DNA of 44,062 bases from a virus. A model generated the notes under the pieces. It worked only from the letters and a program-made list of their open reading frames with translations, was not told the DNA's origin and did not search any database. The DNA lies in the IMG/VR virus record IMGVR_UViG_3300027902_000014, positions 1-44,062 of that record. One strand, written 5' to 3'. Position numbers and translations under genes: made by a program. Every line of letters starts with the position of its first letter. Within the stretch, counting starts at the first letter, position 1. Below, in pieces: positions 24,369-31,862 of this stretch.

Positions 24369-25605
24369 AGAACTCTCCACTATTAGCTACTTTTGTATTA
24401 TCAGGAGTTTCTTCTATAATATGTTCCTCTGGAGTTCTACTATCATAATCAAAGAACTCTCCACTATTAGCTACTTTTGTATTATCAGAGAATCTTGTTC
24501 CTGAAATTTGAATTTGTTCAACTGGATTTTTAACATCAAATGCTTGTCTAATAACTTTTAAATTTTTAACAATACTATTTGGAAAAAGGTTATAAATTAG
24601 TTCATCATTATTTGTATCAATAATTCTTTTAACTATTTCAATATAGTTCTTAAAGAATAATATATTATGTAATGTAAGATGTGCATATGCTCTTGAATTC
24701 CAAACAAATATATCATTCGTAGTTAAATTTTTACATACATCACAAGTACATGGTAGTTTAGCTTTTATACTAAAATTTGGAGTCTCCCCCTCTTTAATTC
24801 TAAATTTATTGGTATAAGAAATACACTTAAAACTTTCAAAATCATGACTTATATAATACCCACCAAAGGCAGAGTTTTTAGAAGGAGAACTTGAATCTGA
24901 TGTTAATATAATTTTGATTCCTTTTAGCCTTTCCAATAAGCTACAAAAATAAACCAAATAAATGAACATATTTGGTTTTGATGTGCCAAATAAATGAAAT
25001 AATTTATTTGACTTCTTCCCCATTTCACCTTTCATATATAAAAAGAATAAAGCCTGCAGTGATAATGAAGGATCAGCCCCAATTGAACCAATTGCCCATC
25101 CATCAAATTCAAAACCTTTTACTTTATCATACCATTTATTCCAATTCCCTATATTTCTTCCATGAAGAACATTTAAATACTTTGTTTTACCTGAACGATA
25201 TTCATCAAAATATTTAAAATTATTATAACTTAATTGTAATGATTCATCAAATACTGAATCAGAAGATCCTTTCAGACTTGAAACGTATGGAGGTATATCA
25301 AGATTTGCCGAAATGTTTGTATTATTTTCTAAGAACTCAAATATCTTTCGCCTATTCTCTTCTGTATTTTCAAGTTTCTTTACTGCAATTTGAAATCCAC
25401 CAGAATCACCAAAATAAATTCCTTTAGAAAAATTGAATCCCATTTTTTGAGCAAAATCTGGAACATCCATAAGATGACCTGCAGAAAATAATATATATGG
25501 ATGATAAAAAGAAGATTCATCTTTATTATAAAATCTAAAATCCGTATTTTTTAATAAACTTAGAGCTGTTGCCCCCACAGATAAAGCCGGAATATAAATA
25601 ACCAT
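24361..25605 (-). CDS. dpdA: DpdA-type DNA guanine transglycosylase (TGT family)
   Basis: 414 residues of the tRNA-guanine-transglycosylase fold. Catalytic and binding residues are in place: GDSGGFQ (Asp67), NLDIPP (Asp103), VLHG (His149), WAIGSIG, and ILTSDSSSP with the probable nucleophile Asp237. The zinc site is CTCDVC plus HNILFF (Cys286, Cys288, Cys291, His313). TGT enzymes swap guanine for a 7-deazaguanine base; phage DpdA relatives do so in DNA. Clustering with QueC, QueE, QueD and FolE in a phage without any queuosine-tRNA need argues for DNA. The C-terminus carries a duplicated SDNTKVANSGEFF motif. TAATG overlap with the Gat-QueC stop. Confidence 0.85.
   Translation of the reverse strand: MVIYIPALSVGATALSLLKNTDFRFYNKDESSFYHPYILFSAGHLMDVPDFAQKMGFNFSKGIYFGDSGGFQIAVKKLENTEENRRKIFEFLENNTNISANLDIPPYVSSLKGSSDSVFDESLQLSYNNFKYFDEYRSGKTKYLNVLHGRNIGNWNKWYDKVKGFEFDGWAIGSIGADPSLSLQALFFLYMKGEMGKKSNKLFHLFGTSKPNMFIYLVYFCSLLERLKGIKIILTSDSSSPSKNSAFGGYYISHDFESFKCISYTNKFRIKEGETPNFSIKAKLPCTCDVCKNLTTNDIFVWNSRAYAHLTLHNILFFKNYIEIVKRIIDTNNDELIYNLFPNSIVKNLKVIRQAFDVKNPVEQIQISGTRFSDNTKVANSGEFFDYDSRTPEEHIIEETPDNTKVANSGEFFE
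24365..24488 (-). repeat. Two 40-bp perfect direct repeats at the dpdA 3' end
   Basis: Copies at 24365-24404 and 24449-24488, 84 bases apart, encode DNTKVANSGEFF twice, separated by an acidic spacer. The promoter-distal copy also contains the dpdA stop and the ribosome site of the next gene. The in-frame period (28 codons) suggests a recent duplication. Confidence 0.9.
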
Positions 25606-27077
25606 TAAATAATTTCTTCCTTTCTATATTTCACAAAAGTATCTTTTACTCCTATTTTCTGAAATGCAATTTTTCTCAAGTTACATGAACTACACTCTCC
25701 ACAATGTTCTTCATAATTATGATAACAAGACCACATTAGATGTAATGGAGCTCCTATACTAATAGCAATTTGAACAATTTCATGTTTCATATAATTCGCC
25801 AAAGTTTTTTCTAACTTTATTGATGTTCCATTCTGTGTGGCATAAGGTATTACACTTTCTAACTTATTCAAAAATTCTATGGTATTATCCGGATATGCTG
25901 AAGCTTCATCCAAATTAGCTCCCATATAAATTTTAGAATATTCAAACTTTTCAGCATAACCAATTGCAAGACTGGTAAGAATCAAATTTCTTGCTGGTAT
26001 CCATTCTAAAGCATATTCAATTCCTTGACTTCCTTTTGATATTTGATTATCATCTCCAGATGTCAAAGGTGATACCAAAATATCTTTGAAAATACTTAAT
26101 GGAATAAAAACATATTTACAATGGAAAAATTCAGCTATATCTTTTACTGCCTTCATTTCTTTTTCTTGTGACAAACCACCATATTGAAAATATAATAGAG
26201 TAATTTCTTCCATTTTTTGTGCAGCAATAGTTGTCACAACTGTAGAATCTAATCCACCAGAACAAAGTATGAGAGATTTATTATTCTTAGGTTTATTGAA
26301 TGATGTTATGTTTGTTATACCTTTTTTAATATCTTCCCATGACATATTCACATTTAGTACTAAATATGAATATGGAGTGAAATCAATAATATTATAATCT
26401 ATAATGTATTTATCTTCCACCAAACTCATTAAAGTTTCTTTTTCTGATGCAAACCAAAGTATTTCATTAGTATAATCAAGCATCAAATAAAGAGGCATAT
26501 AATTCTTAAAAAATACTATATCACCAGAATGTTTAAAATATTGTACACAAGCAAAACTACCAATAATTTTCTTTTCTTTTAATGCCTCTATTAAATCTTT
26601 AACAGTTTTAAAATTTAAAAAAATTGCACTATCAATTTTAATATCTGTTTCTTGATATATCCAGTTTGATACTGACCAATTTTTCTCACCTATTACCATA
26701 TTATTAAACGTTTTATTAAAATCTTTATCGTTTGATATGGTTCCGTTATGAATTATAGTAGAATCTTCACTAGAAAAAGGTTGGGTATCATTAGGAGTCT
26801 TATCTTTTATCCATTCAGAATTAGAGGTTGGTTCAGCCCTCATATTATTCATTAATAGAAATTCTATACCTGTATCAATATAAATATCTTGGAATATTTT
26901 TTCATCTACTTTATCAACAAACTTCGTTAATGTTTCAAAATTAGTAAGTAATTTTTTATAATAAAATCCAAAACTATCTCTACCTCTATTTCTGGCAGAG
27001 TTTAAGAATCTTTCTAACCTAATATGTTTTATTTTTTCTTGTTTACCTGTACAAATAAAACCATTTATACTGCACAT
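25605..27077 (-). CDS. Glutamine amidotransferase-QueC fusion (7-cyano-7-deazaguanine synthase)
   Basis: 490 residues in two parts. Residues 1-250 are a class II (Ntn) glutamine amidotransferase: Cys2 directly after Met, RGRDSFGF (31-38), MRAEPTSNSEW (79-89) and IIHNGTIS (108-115). Residues 265-490 are QueC: PP-loop LCSGGLDST (271-279), MGANLDEASAYPD, and the zinc site Cys451, Cys459, Cys462, Cys465 (CYHNYEEHCGECSSC). QueC turns 7-carboxy-7-deazaguanine into preQ0. The fused amidotransferase could supply ammonia, or use the nitrile or amide to give an amidated or amidino base. Such Gat-QueC fusions are known from phages with 7-deazaguanine DNA. Overlaps the methyltransferase gene by 13 bases. 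Confidence 0.88.
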   Translation of the reverse strand: MCSINGFICTGKQEKIKHIRLERFLNSARNRGRDSFGFYYKKLLTNFETLTKFVDKVDEKIFQDIYIDTGIEFLLMNNMRAEPTSNSEWIKDKTPNDTQPFSSEDSTIIHNGTISNDKDFNKTFNNMVIGEKNWSVSNWIYQETDIKIDSAIFLNFKTVKDLIEALKEKKIIGSFACVQYFKHSGDIVFFKNYMPLYLMLDYTNEILWFASEKETLMSLVEDKYIIDYNIIDFTPYSYLVLNVNMSWEDIKKGITNITSFNKPKNNKSLILCSGGLDSTVVTTIAAQKMEEITLLYFQYGGLSQEKEMKAVKDIAEFFHCKYVFIPLSIFKDILVSPLTSGDDNQISKGSQGIEYALEWIPARNLILTSLAIGYAEKFEYSKIYMGANLDEASAYPDNTIEFLNKLESVIPYATQNGTSIKLEKTLANYMKHEIVQIAISIGAPLHLMWSCYHNYEEHCGECSSCNLRKIAFQKIGVKDTFVKYRKEEII

Positions 27078-27802
27078 AAGTACTCCTCAATTTGTTTAAA
27101 TAGAAGAAAACTTCTATACTCGGTTATTCTAAAATACTTACTACCATCAACATCTAATCTGATTGCACATTCGATTTCATCATTTGTCAAAAAATTCATA
27201 GGAGATACAAAACGGTTACGTAACATTTCTTTGAAAACATCACTTCTGATATTTTTATTATAACTTAGGAAATATAAATCATCAAGTTTATAACCATGAT
27301 GTTTAAATATTGTTAACATTTGTTGATAAGATACTGTTTTCTCTGTTTCTAATAATTTTGGGAATAGTTTAATTATTGTTGTATTTTCCAAATTATCAAA
27401 ATCAGTTGTCATAATTAAAACATTTTTAGCAATAGTATTTAAATCATCAAGTACAGAATGTAAATTAACCCCACCATCTGAAATCAAATGTATAGAAGAA
27501 GAAAAAATTGCAAGATCATACTGTTCTGTGTTTATTTCTGCAAAATGAAAGAAATCTGTATTATAAAAAATACCAATTTTATGATCTATTTGATTGTACA
27601 TCTCTTTACTTTGCTCAACTCCAGACAAGTTACTATACCCCATGTCTTTTAATTTTTTTAATACTCCACCTGAACCACAACCAAAGTCAATTATTTTAAT
27701 ATTTTTTGGAAACTCACTTACCATATCACAGATAATATTATGACCATATCTAAAGTATTCGTTGTACTTTTGTGCTAATACTTGATTGTTAAATGACTTC
27801 AT
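27065..27802 (-). CDS. SAM-dependent methyltransferase (class I)
   Basis: 245 residues. Motif I is IIDFGCGSGGVLKKL, followed by a GVEQSKEMYN segment (acidic ribose-binding position) and LAIFSSSIHLI (motif IV region). This layout suits small-molecule or nucleoside methylation rather than the DPPY-type DNA amino-methyltransferases. It overlaps both neighbours inside the 7-deazaguanine operon (TAATG upstream, 13-base overlap downstream), so it is a good candidate for methylating a deazapurine precursor or the modified nucleotide. The substrate is inferred only from context. Confidence 0.75.
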   Translation of the reverse strand: MKSFNNQVLAQKYNEYFRYGHNIICDMVSEFPKNIKIIDFGCGSGGVLKKLKDMGYSNLSGVEQSKEMYNQIDHKIGIFYNTDFFHFAEINTEQYDLAIFSSSIHLISDGGVNLHSVLDDLNTIAKNVLIMTTDFDNLENTTIIKLFPKLLETEKTVSYQQMLTIFKHHGYKLDDLYFLSYNKNIRSDVFKEMLRNRFVSPMNFLTNDEIECAIRLDVDGSKYFRITEYRSFLLFKQIEEYLCAV

Positions 27803-28743
27803 TAAATGGTCTCCTTTATAATTTCACCCGTTTTCATATTCATATTTATACAATCTTCATCTTTTAAAGCCGTCATAATACCTTTTACACCAATAATACA
27901 AGGAATACCCATTTGCATAGCAACTATGGCGGCATGGCTTGTAACACCACCTTCCTCGCTGGCAAATGCGATAATTGATTTAGCAAAATACTCCACTAAT
28001 TCAGGTCTACAGTTGGGTACAATGATTATTTTACCATTTACATCTTTCTTTGAAAATTCACCAAGTAGTACTACTTTACCTAAAATGAATTCTTGATTTT
28101 TTGAGTTAATAGGTCTACCAATTAATTCAGTTTCTGTTGGCTGTTCAAAATTTCCAATAAAAGGAGAGTTTAATTCAATTTCTTTTATTATTACTTCTTT
28201 CTTTTTATTATTGTATAGTATACGAATACCACCTTCTGATGTCAAATTTTTCTTCTTATATTCTTTCTCCCACTTAAATCTTGTCAATAATCTTAAGAAA
28301 CCTATATAATCAATCAAAGAAATCTTCTTCAAATCTTTATTAACCAGGAATTTCTTTTTTGTTAAAAGTTTAATTTCAATATTCGAGAAAGCTTTCTTAA
28401 GTAAGTATTCCTTTTTCATTTTAAATTTATATGGTGCTACACAACCTTGGGTCAAAAAATATAATTCCAATATTTTGGTTATTTTATTTGATTTTCTAAA
28501 CTTCAAAAAATCAAATAATTTTTTATTATTATAAAGTTTCTTTCCTAACTTCCCAAGATTTTTTTCAGTTTGTTCAGAGTGATAAAAAGTGGTTACATTA
28601 TTTTTTGTTACAAATAGTATATCTAAATTGCATTCAACAAATTTATTTTCTTTGATCATAGAAATAGTATTTTCAATTTGAGTTTTATTCAATCCTTCTT
28701 GTTCCCATTGTTTAATCCAGTTTATCACATGATTCTTTTTCAT
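27802..28743 (-). CDS. PEP-utilizing-type phosphohistidine (swivel) domain protein
   Basis: 313 residues. The C-terminal 110 residues match the mobile phosphohistidine domain of PEP synthase and rifampicin phosphotransferase: FASEEGGVTSHAAIVAMQMG with the phosphorylatable His in TSHAA, then IPCIIGVKGI and MNMKTGEIIKE. The N-terminal 200 residues are Lys-rich and not recognised; an ATP-grasp domain, normally the partner, is not evident. The gene opens the segment methyltransferase, Gat-QueC, DpdA, all with overlapping ends. It may carry a phosphoryl group to a base or nucleotide during hypermodification, or serve as a separate regulatory phosphotransferase. Confidence 0.7.
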   Translation of the reverse strand: MKKNHVINWIKQWEQEGLNKTQIENTISMIKENKFVECNLDILFVTKNNVTTFYHSEQTEKNLGKLGKKLYNNKKLFDFLKFRKSNKITKILELYFLTQGCVAPYKFKMKKEYLLKKAFSNIEIKLLTKKKFLVNKDLKKISLIDYIGFLRLLTRFKWEKEYKKKNLTSEGGIRILYNNKKKEVIIKEIELNSPFIGNFEQPTETELIGRPINSKNQEFILGKVVLLGEFSKKDVNGKIIIVPNCRPELVEYFAKSIIAFASEEGGVTSHAAIVAMQMGIPCIIGVKGIMTALKDEDCINMNMKTGEIIKETI

Positions 28744-28759
28744 AACCCATCCTTTAAGT

Positions 28760-28796
28760 AAAAAATAAGGGGTGCGATATTGTTCGCACCCCTTTC
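28760..28796 (-). terminator. Strong rho-independent terminator after the 66-aa gene
   Basis: An 11-bp stem, AAGGGGTGCGA with TCGCACCCCTT (28767-28777 and 28784-28794) around a 6-base loop, followed on the minus strand by ATTTTTT. It is GC-rich for this genome. It would stop transcripts from the promoter at 29057-29085 and much of the read-through from folE. Confidence 0.88.
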
Positions 28797-28798
28797 CT

Positions 28799-28819
28799 CT
28801 TGGTTACCGTTAAACCAAG
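28799..28819 (-). other. Second hairpin at the 3' end of the 66-aa gene
   Basis: A 7-bp inverted repeat CTTGGTT/AACCAAG overlaps the stop codon, just upstream of the terminator. It could protect the short mRNA from 3' exonucleases or help termination. Confidence 0.55.
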
Positions 28820-29010
28820 GAATACTTATTTTCGTTCTTTGCAATCTTTGAACCAGCTACCATTGCCTTTAGTACTTTCTTTATTGCACGACCTCTGGTT
28901 TCAACCTTTCGATTGAACCGGTCATCCTTCTCTGCCATGGTAATTAACTCTTCTTCTGTCACTGCACCTGTTGCTAATTTTTCACTTACAAACTCCTGGT
29001 ACTTTTTCAT
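28810..29010 (-). CDS. Basic small protein in a one-gene cassette, 66 aa
   Basis: Begins MKKYQEFVSEKLATGAVTEE and continues with charged helices (AEKDDRFNRKVETRGRAIKK) and ends KNENKYSLV. No family recognised. The gene has features of high expression: a consensus-like sigma70 promoter, AGGAGGAGG ribosome site, higher GC than its neighbours, and its own terminator. It resembles an early host-takeover or DNA-associated protein in layout, inserted between folE and the swivel-domain gene. Its function is open. Confidence 0.75.
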   Translation of the reverse strand: MKKYQEFVSEKLATGAVTEEELITMAEKDDRFNRKVETRGRAIKKVLKAMVAGSKIAKNENKYSLV

Positions 29011-29056
29011 TCTTATCCTCCTCCTAGATTAAACTACATTAATAAAATTATGCCTT

Positions 29057-29085
29057 ATTATATGTTAAATTGTTATAAAGGTCAA
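29057..29085 (-). promoter_or_regulatory. Sigma70-like (early-type) promoter for the 66-aa gene
   Basis: Minus strand TTGACC (29080-29085), exactly 17 bases, TATAAT (29057-29062). The first 12 bases TTGACCTTTATA equal those of the promoter at 940-968. The leader to the ATG is about 40 bases. Confidence 0.8.
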
Positions 29086-29094
29086 GAATATAAC

Positions 29095-29144
29095 AAACAA
29101 TTACTTCTTTAATGAAATCAAACAATTACTTCTTTAATGAAATC
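29095..29144 (-). repeat. 25-bp perfect tandem duplication at the folE 3' end
   Basis: Two adjacent identical 25-bp units (29095-29119, 29120-29144). The inner unit encodes the folE C-terminus and stop; the outer one is untranslated. This may mark the joint where the promoter/66-aa gene cassette was inserted. Confidence 0.88.
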
Positions 29145-30013
29145 CAATTTATAAACTCAGTCTTTACCGAGATATCCTTAAAAATACCCCTCAACGCGCA
29201 AGTATCTGCATAAGTCTCGGTTTGTTCCACTCCTCTTACTGACATACAAAGGTGTTGTGCTGTTATATATACACCCAATCCTTTGGGTTGAAGTTTATTC
29301 TCTATGTAGTCCGCGATTTGCTCCGTTAGTTCTTCTTGAATTTGAGGCCGTCTCATATACCAATTTAATATCCTTGCAAATTTACTAAGTCCTACTAAAC
29401 TACCGGCAGGAATATAACCTATATACGCATGTCCAATAAAAGGAACTATATGATGACTACAAGTGGATTTTACATCAAGTGGGCCTACTACAACCATTTG
29501 ATTTACATTATTTACATTAGGGAAAGTTGTAATTTCTGGTTCTGCAGTATAACATCCTTTGAATAATTCTCTAACATACATCTTTGCAACTCTTTTAGGA
29601 GTATCTTGAATATTATGATTTTCCATATCAAAGTGCATAATTTCCAAGATTTCTCTATATTTTTCTTCAATTTTACTTTGCATATAACTAATTTCCATCT
29701 CTGAAAGCTGGTAATTTCCATTAGGTGGAATTTCTGCTTCTATCTCATTATCAAATCTAGAACTTTCTCTTTCAAAAGGTATCTTTTCAGTATTTAACAT
29801 TAGGAGTTTCCATTCATTAATTTGTTGAATCAAATCATATACAAACTTACCTGTTAAATTACTATCATGTGCTTGATTGATTTTTAATTCTATATCTTTA
29901 TAATATGTTATAGGTAATTTTTGATTATTGTAATAAAAATTACATAATTTACCATTATCTGCAAACTTTGCTGTAACTCCTGTAGCTTCTACAATCGTTG
30001 AAAGATCTATCAT
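29126..30013 (-). CDS. folE: GTP cyclohydrolase I (FolE) with N-terminal extension
   Basis: 295 residues. The FolE catalytic domain runs from about 108 to the end: zinc ligands Cys185 and His188 in STCSHHIVPF, Cys256 in AQHLCMSVRGV, plus GHAYIGYIP and LSKFARIL. It opens GTP to dihydroneopterin triphosphate, the first step to 7-deazaguanine. Usual length is near 200-220, so about 100 residues are added at the N-terminus; this part is not recognised (TIVEATGVTAKFADNGKL). The start at 30013 has GAGGAG 6 bases upstream and lies just within the queE stop region; an in-frame codon at 30055 is less likely. Confidence 0.93.
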   Translation of the reverse strand: MIDLSTIVEATGVTAKFADNGKLCNFYYNNQKLPITYYKDIELKINQAHDSNLTGKFVYDLIQQINEWKLLMLNTEKIPFERESSRFDNEIEAEIPPNGNYQLSEMEISYMQSKIEEKYREILEIMHFDMENHNIQDTPKRVAKMYVRELFKGCYTAEPEITTFPNVNNVNQMVVVGPLDVKSTCSHHIVPFIGHAYIGYIPAGSLVGLSKFARILNWYMRRPQIQEELTEQIADYIENKLQPKGLGVYITAQHLCMSVRGVEQTETYADTCALRGIFKDISVKTEFINWISLKK

Positions 30014-30014
30014 A

Positions 30015-30773
30015 CTAAACTCCTCTTTTCTTATCCCAAAGAAGTATGTGAACACGTGGACTAAAACTTAAATTGAATCTAATACAAAAATCCATGGTAC
30101 TTTGAAAATTAGCAACATGTTCTTCTCTCGTAATACATTCGGGCATTACGTAAAAATCTGCCCATCTTAATTCTGGATACTTCATAATTTCACAAGATTT
30201 CTTAATAAAATCTAATATCTCAACTCTAGTCTCTGAAAGTCTATCATCTACAAATTTAATTATATAGAAACAAGTTGAATTTTCCAACTTTTTAATATTA
30301 TCAAGAACAATATCATTATATTCATTAAACTGAAGTTTTGGTGAAATATTGTATTGAAATAAGCGGTCATAAGCAGACCATATGATAAATTCTTCTGTGA
30401 GTGGAATTGACCCATTTGTTTCCATTTCATAAGTATTTGCATTTGTTTCTGAATATGTTCTAATTCTGGCTGCTTCAATACATTCTACAATTTCTTTAAC
30501 TTGTTCTTGATAAAGTGTAGGTTCACCACCAGTAAATACTATATTTCTAGATTCATCATGTAAAAGAATAAGTCTATATTTCTCTACAAAATCTTTTGCT
30601 GAATTAAACTCTTCTCTAAGTTCTTTAGATCCTTCCCATGTAAATTTTGAATCACAAAAATTACAATGAAAATTGCACCCAGAGAATCTTATAAAAGTTG
30701 AAACCTTACCAACTGTACTTCCTTCCCCTTGAATCGAAATAAATGGGGGTTCTGCTAAAATAATTTTACTCAT
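30015..30773 (-). CDS. queE: 7-carboxy-7-deazaguanine synthase QueE (radical SAM)
   Basis: 252 residues. The iron-sulfur motif is Cys33, Cys37, Cys40 (SGCNFHCNFCDSKFTW), the CxxxCxxC of QueE. IQGEGSTVG (14-22) is its N-terminal signature and FTGGEPTLYQ binds SAM. It contracts 6-carboxytetrahydropterin to the deazapurine ring. Overlaps the zinc protein upstream (ATGAGTAA). Confidence 0.92.
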   Translation of the reverse strand: MSKIILAEPPFISIQGEGSTVGKVSTFIRFSGCNFHCNFCDSKFTWEGSKELREEFNSAKDFVEKYRLILLHDESRNIVFTGGEPTLYQEQVKEIVECIEAARIRTYSETNANTYEMETNGSIPLTEEFIIWSAYDRLFQYNISPKLQFNEYNDIVLDNIKKLENSTCFYIIKFVDDRLSETRVEILDFIKKSCEIMKYPELRWADFYVMPECITREEHVANFQSTMDFCIRFNLSFSPRVHILLWDKKRGV

Positions 30774-31185
30774 TATTATTTCCTTCTTTTAATTCTATTT
30801 CAGATACTTCCACTTTGGGAGATTCTTCCTTCTTTTCTTCTATCACTTTCTTTTCTTCTGCCATTTTCTTTTTGTATTTTGCTTTTATCGCACATTGACA
30901 AGCCACTGGTTGCCAATGATTTGCAATTCCTTTATATCCTCTTCCATAACATTTACTACATTTAGGGTTAGCTAACTCCTCTAATTCTTTTAAAAGTTTT
31001 TGTAGTTCTTCTTCTTTCTTCAGTTGTAGTTCTTCTTTTGCTAACTCATTTATCTTTTCTGGATCTAAATCTTTATCCGCAACTTCAACTGGTTCTTCAA
31101 TAGCTATTTGAACTTGTCCTACTGGTTCTTCTGCAATTATCTGAACTTGTCCTACATGACTTTCTATTTTTTCTTGAGTTGCCAT
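30766..31185 (-). CDS. DnaJ-type zinc-finger coiled protein, 139 aa
   Basis: A charged Glu/Lys-rich protein with a zinc motif in the middle, KCSKCYGRGYKG ... ACQCAIK, like the CxxCxGxG repeats of DnaJ. Two short repeats, EEPVGQVQI and IEEPVEV, lie near the start. Lies between queD and queE with coupled starts, so it may belong to the modification operon, but no enzyme motif is visible. RBS AGGAGG. Confidence 0.65.
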   Translation of the reverse strand: MATQEKIESHVGQVQIIAEEPVGQVQIAIEEPVEVADKDLDPEKINELAKEELQLKKEEELQKLLKELEELANPKCSKCYGRGYKGIANHWQPVACQCAIKAKYKKKMAEEKKVIEEKKEESPKVEVSEIELKEGNNNE

Positions 31186-31194
31186 TAACTCCTC

Positions 31195-31413
31195 CTATAA
31201 ATTATCAAACTCATCTAAAAGTTGTCCTCTTTTATCTTTAAACTCTTTCAAAATTTTTTCTTTAATTTCTTTTTTAGTTTCTTCTGAAATGTTCTCTTCA
31301 AAAATATGTGAAAAAACATTATTTTCTTTGACAGATAGAAGATGTATCTGTCTTTCTATGTTTGATAACAAATTTCTAATTTCATTTGCTCTAATAAAAT
31401 CTTGTGTTTTCAT
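31195..31413 (-). CDS. Helical hypothetical protein, 72 aa
   Basis: A small amphipathic-helix protein (MKTQDFIRANEIRNLLSNIE ...) with a Lys/Glu-rich end. The ATG at 31413 forms an ATGA overlap with the queD stop. Not recognised. Confidence 0.6.
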   Translation of the reverse strand: MKTQDFIRANEIRNLLSNIERQIHLLSVKENNVFSHIFEENISEETKKEIKEKILKEFKDKRGQLLDEFDNL

Positions 31414-31856
31414 TCTGTATATTCCGCCCAACCTGTTTCTGTCTCATGAAATCTTACAGTTAGATTAGCGTAATATGCATTCTTCCAATTTTTATCTATA
31501 GCTCTTCTAATTTGTTTACAAATGAATTTCGCCATATTTTCTGCTGTTGGATTGGAAGGGAAAAGCATTAACTTCTTATTATGCTTTTCTAATGCTTCAA
31601 AGTAATCATAATGTTTTTGTAACATTGATAGAGGCATAATCAAAGCATGATCAAATTGATCAATAATTTCAGTAACATAAGATTTGATTTCACCAAAATC
31701 AATTATCATACCATCACTATTCAATCTATTTGATTGAATCAAAAGTTCAATTACAGCAGAATGACCATGTATTGTTTCATAACAGGCAGAAGAAAAAGCG
31801 GTTTCTAATTGATGAGCATATTCTGCTTTGAATTTTTTTCTTATAGTGAAAGGCAT
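31410..31856 (-). CDS. queD: 6-carboxy-5,6,7,8-tetrahydropterin synthase QueD
   Basis: 148 residues of the PTPS/QueD fold. Zinc histidines are His15 (AEYAHQL), His30 and His32 (IHGHSA); Cys25 is the catalytic cysteine. GMIIDFGEIK, FDHALIM (catalytic Asp-His) and NPTAENMAKF complete the family pattern, with a final VRFHETETGWAEY. It converts the FolE product to 6-carboxytetrahydropterin. First recognised gene of the modification operon behind the promoter at 32092-32119. Confidence 0.93.
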   Translation of the reverse strand: MPFTIRKKFKAEYAHQLETAFSSACYETIHGHSAVIELLIQSNRLNSDGMIIDFGEIKSYVTEIIDQFDHALIMPLSMLQKHYDYFEALEKHNKKLMLFPSNPTAENMAKFICKQIRRAIDKNWKNAYYANLTVRFHETETGWAEYTE

Positions 31857-31862
31857 ATTTTA

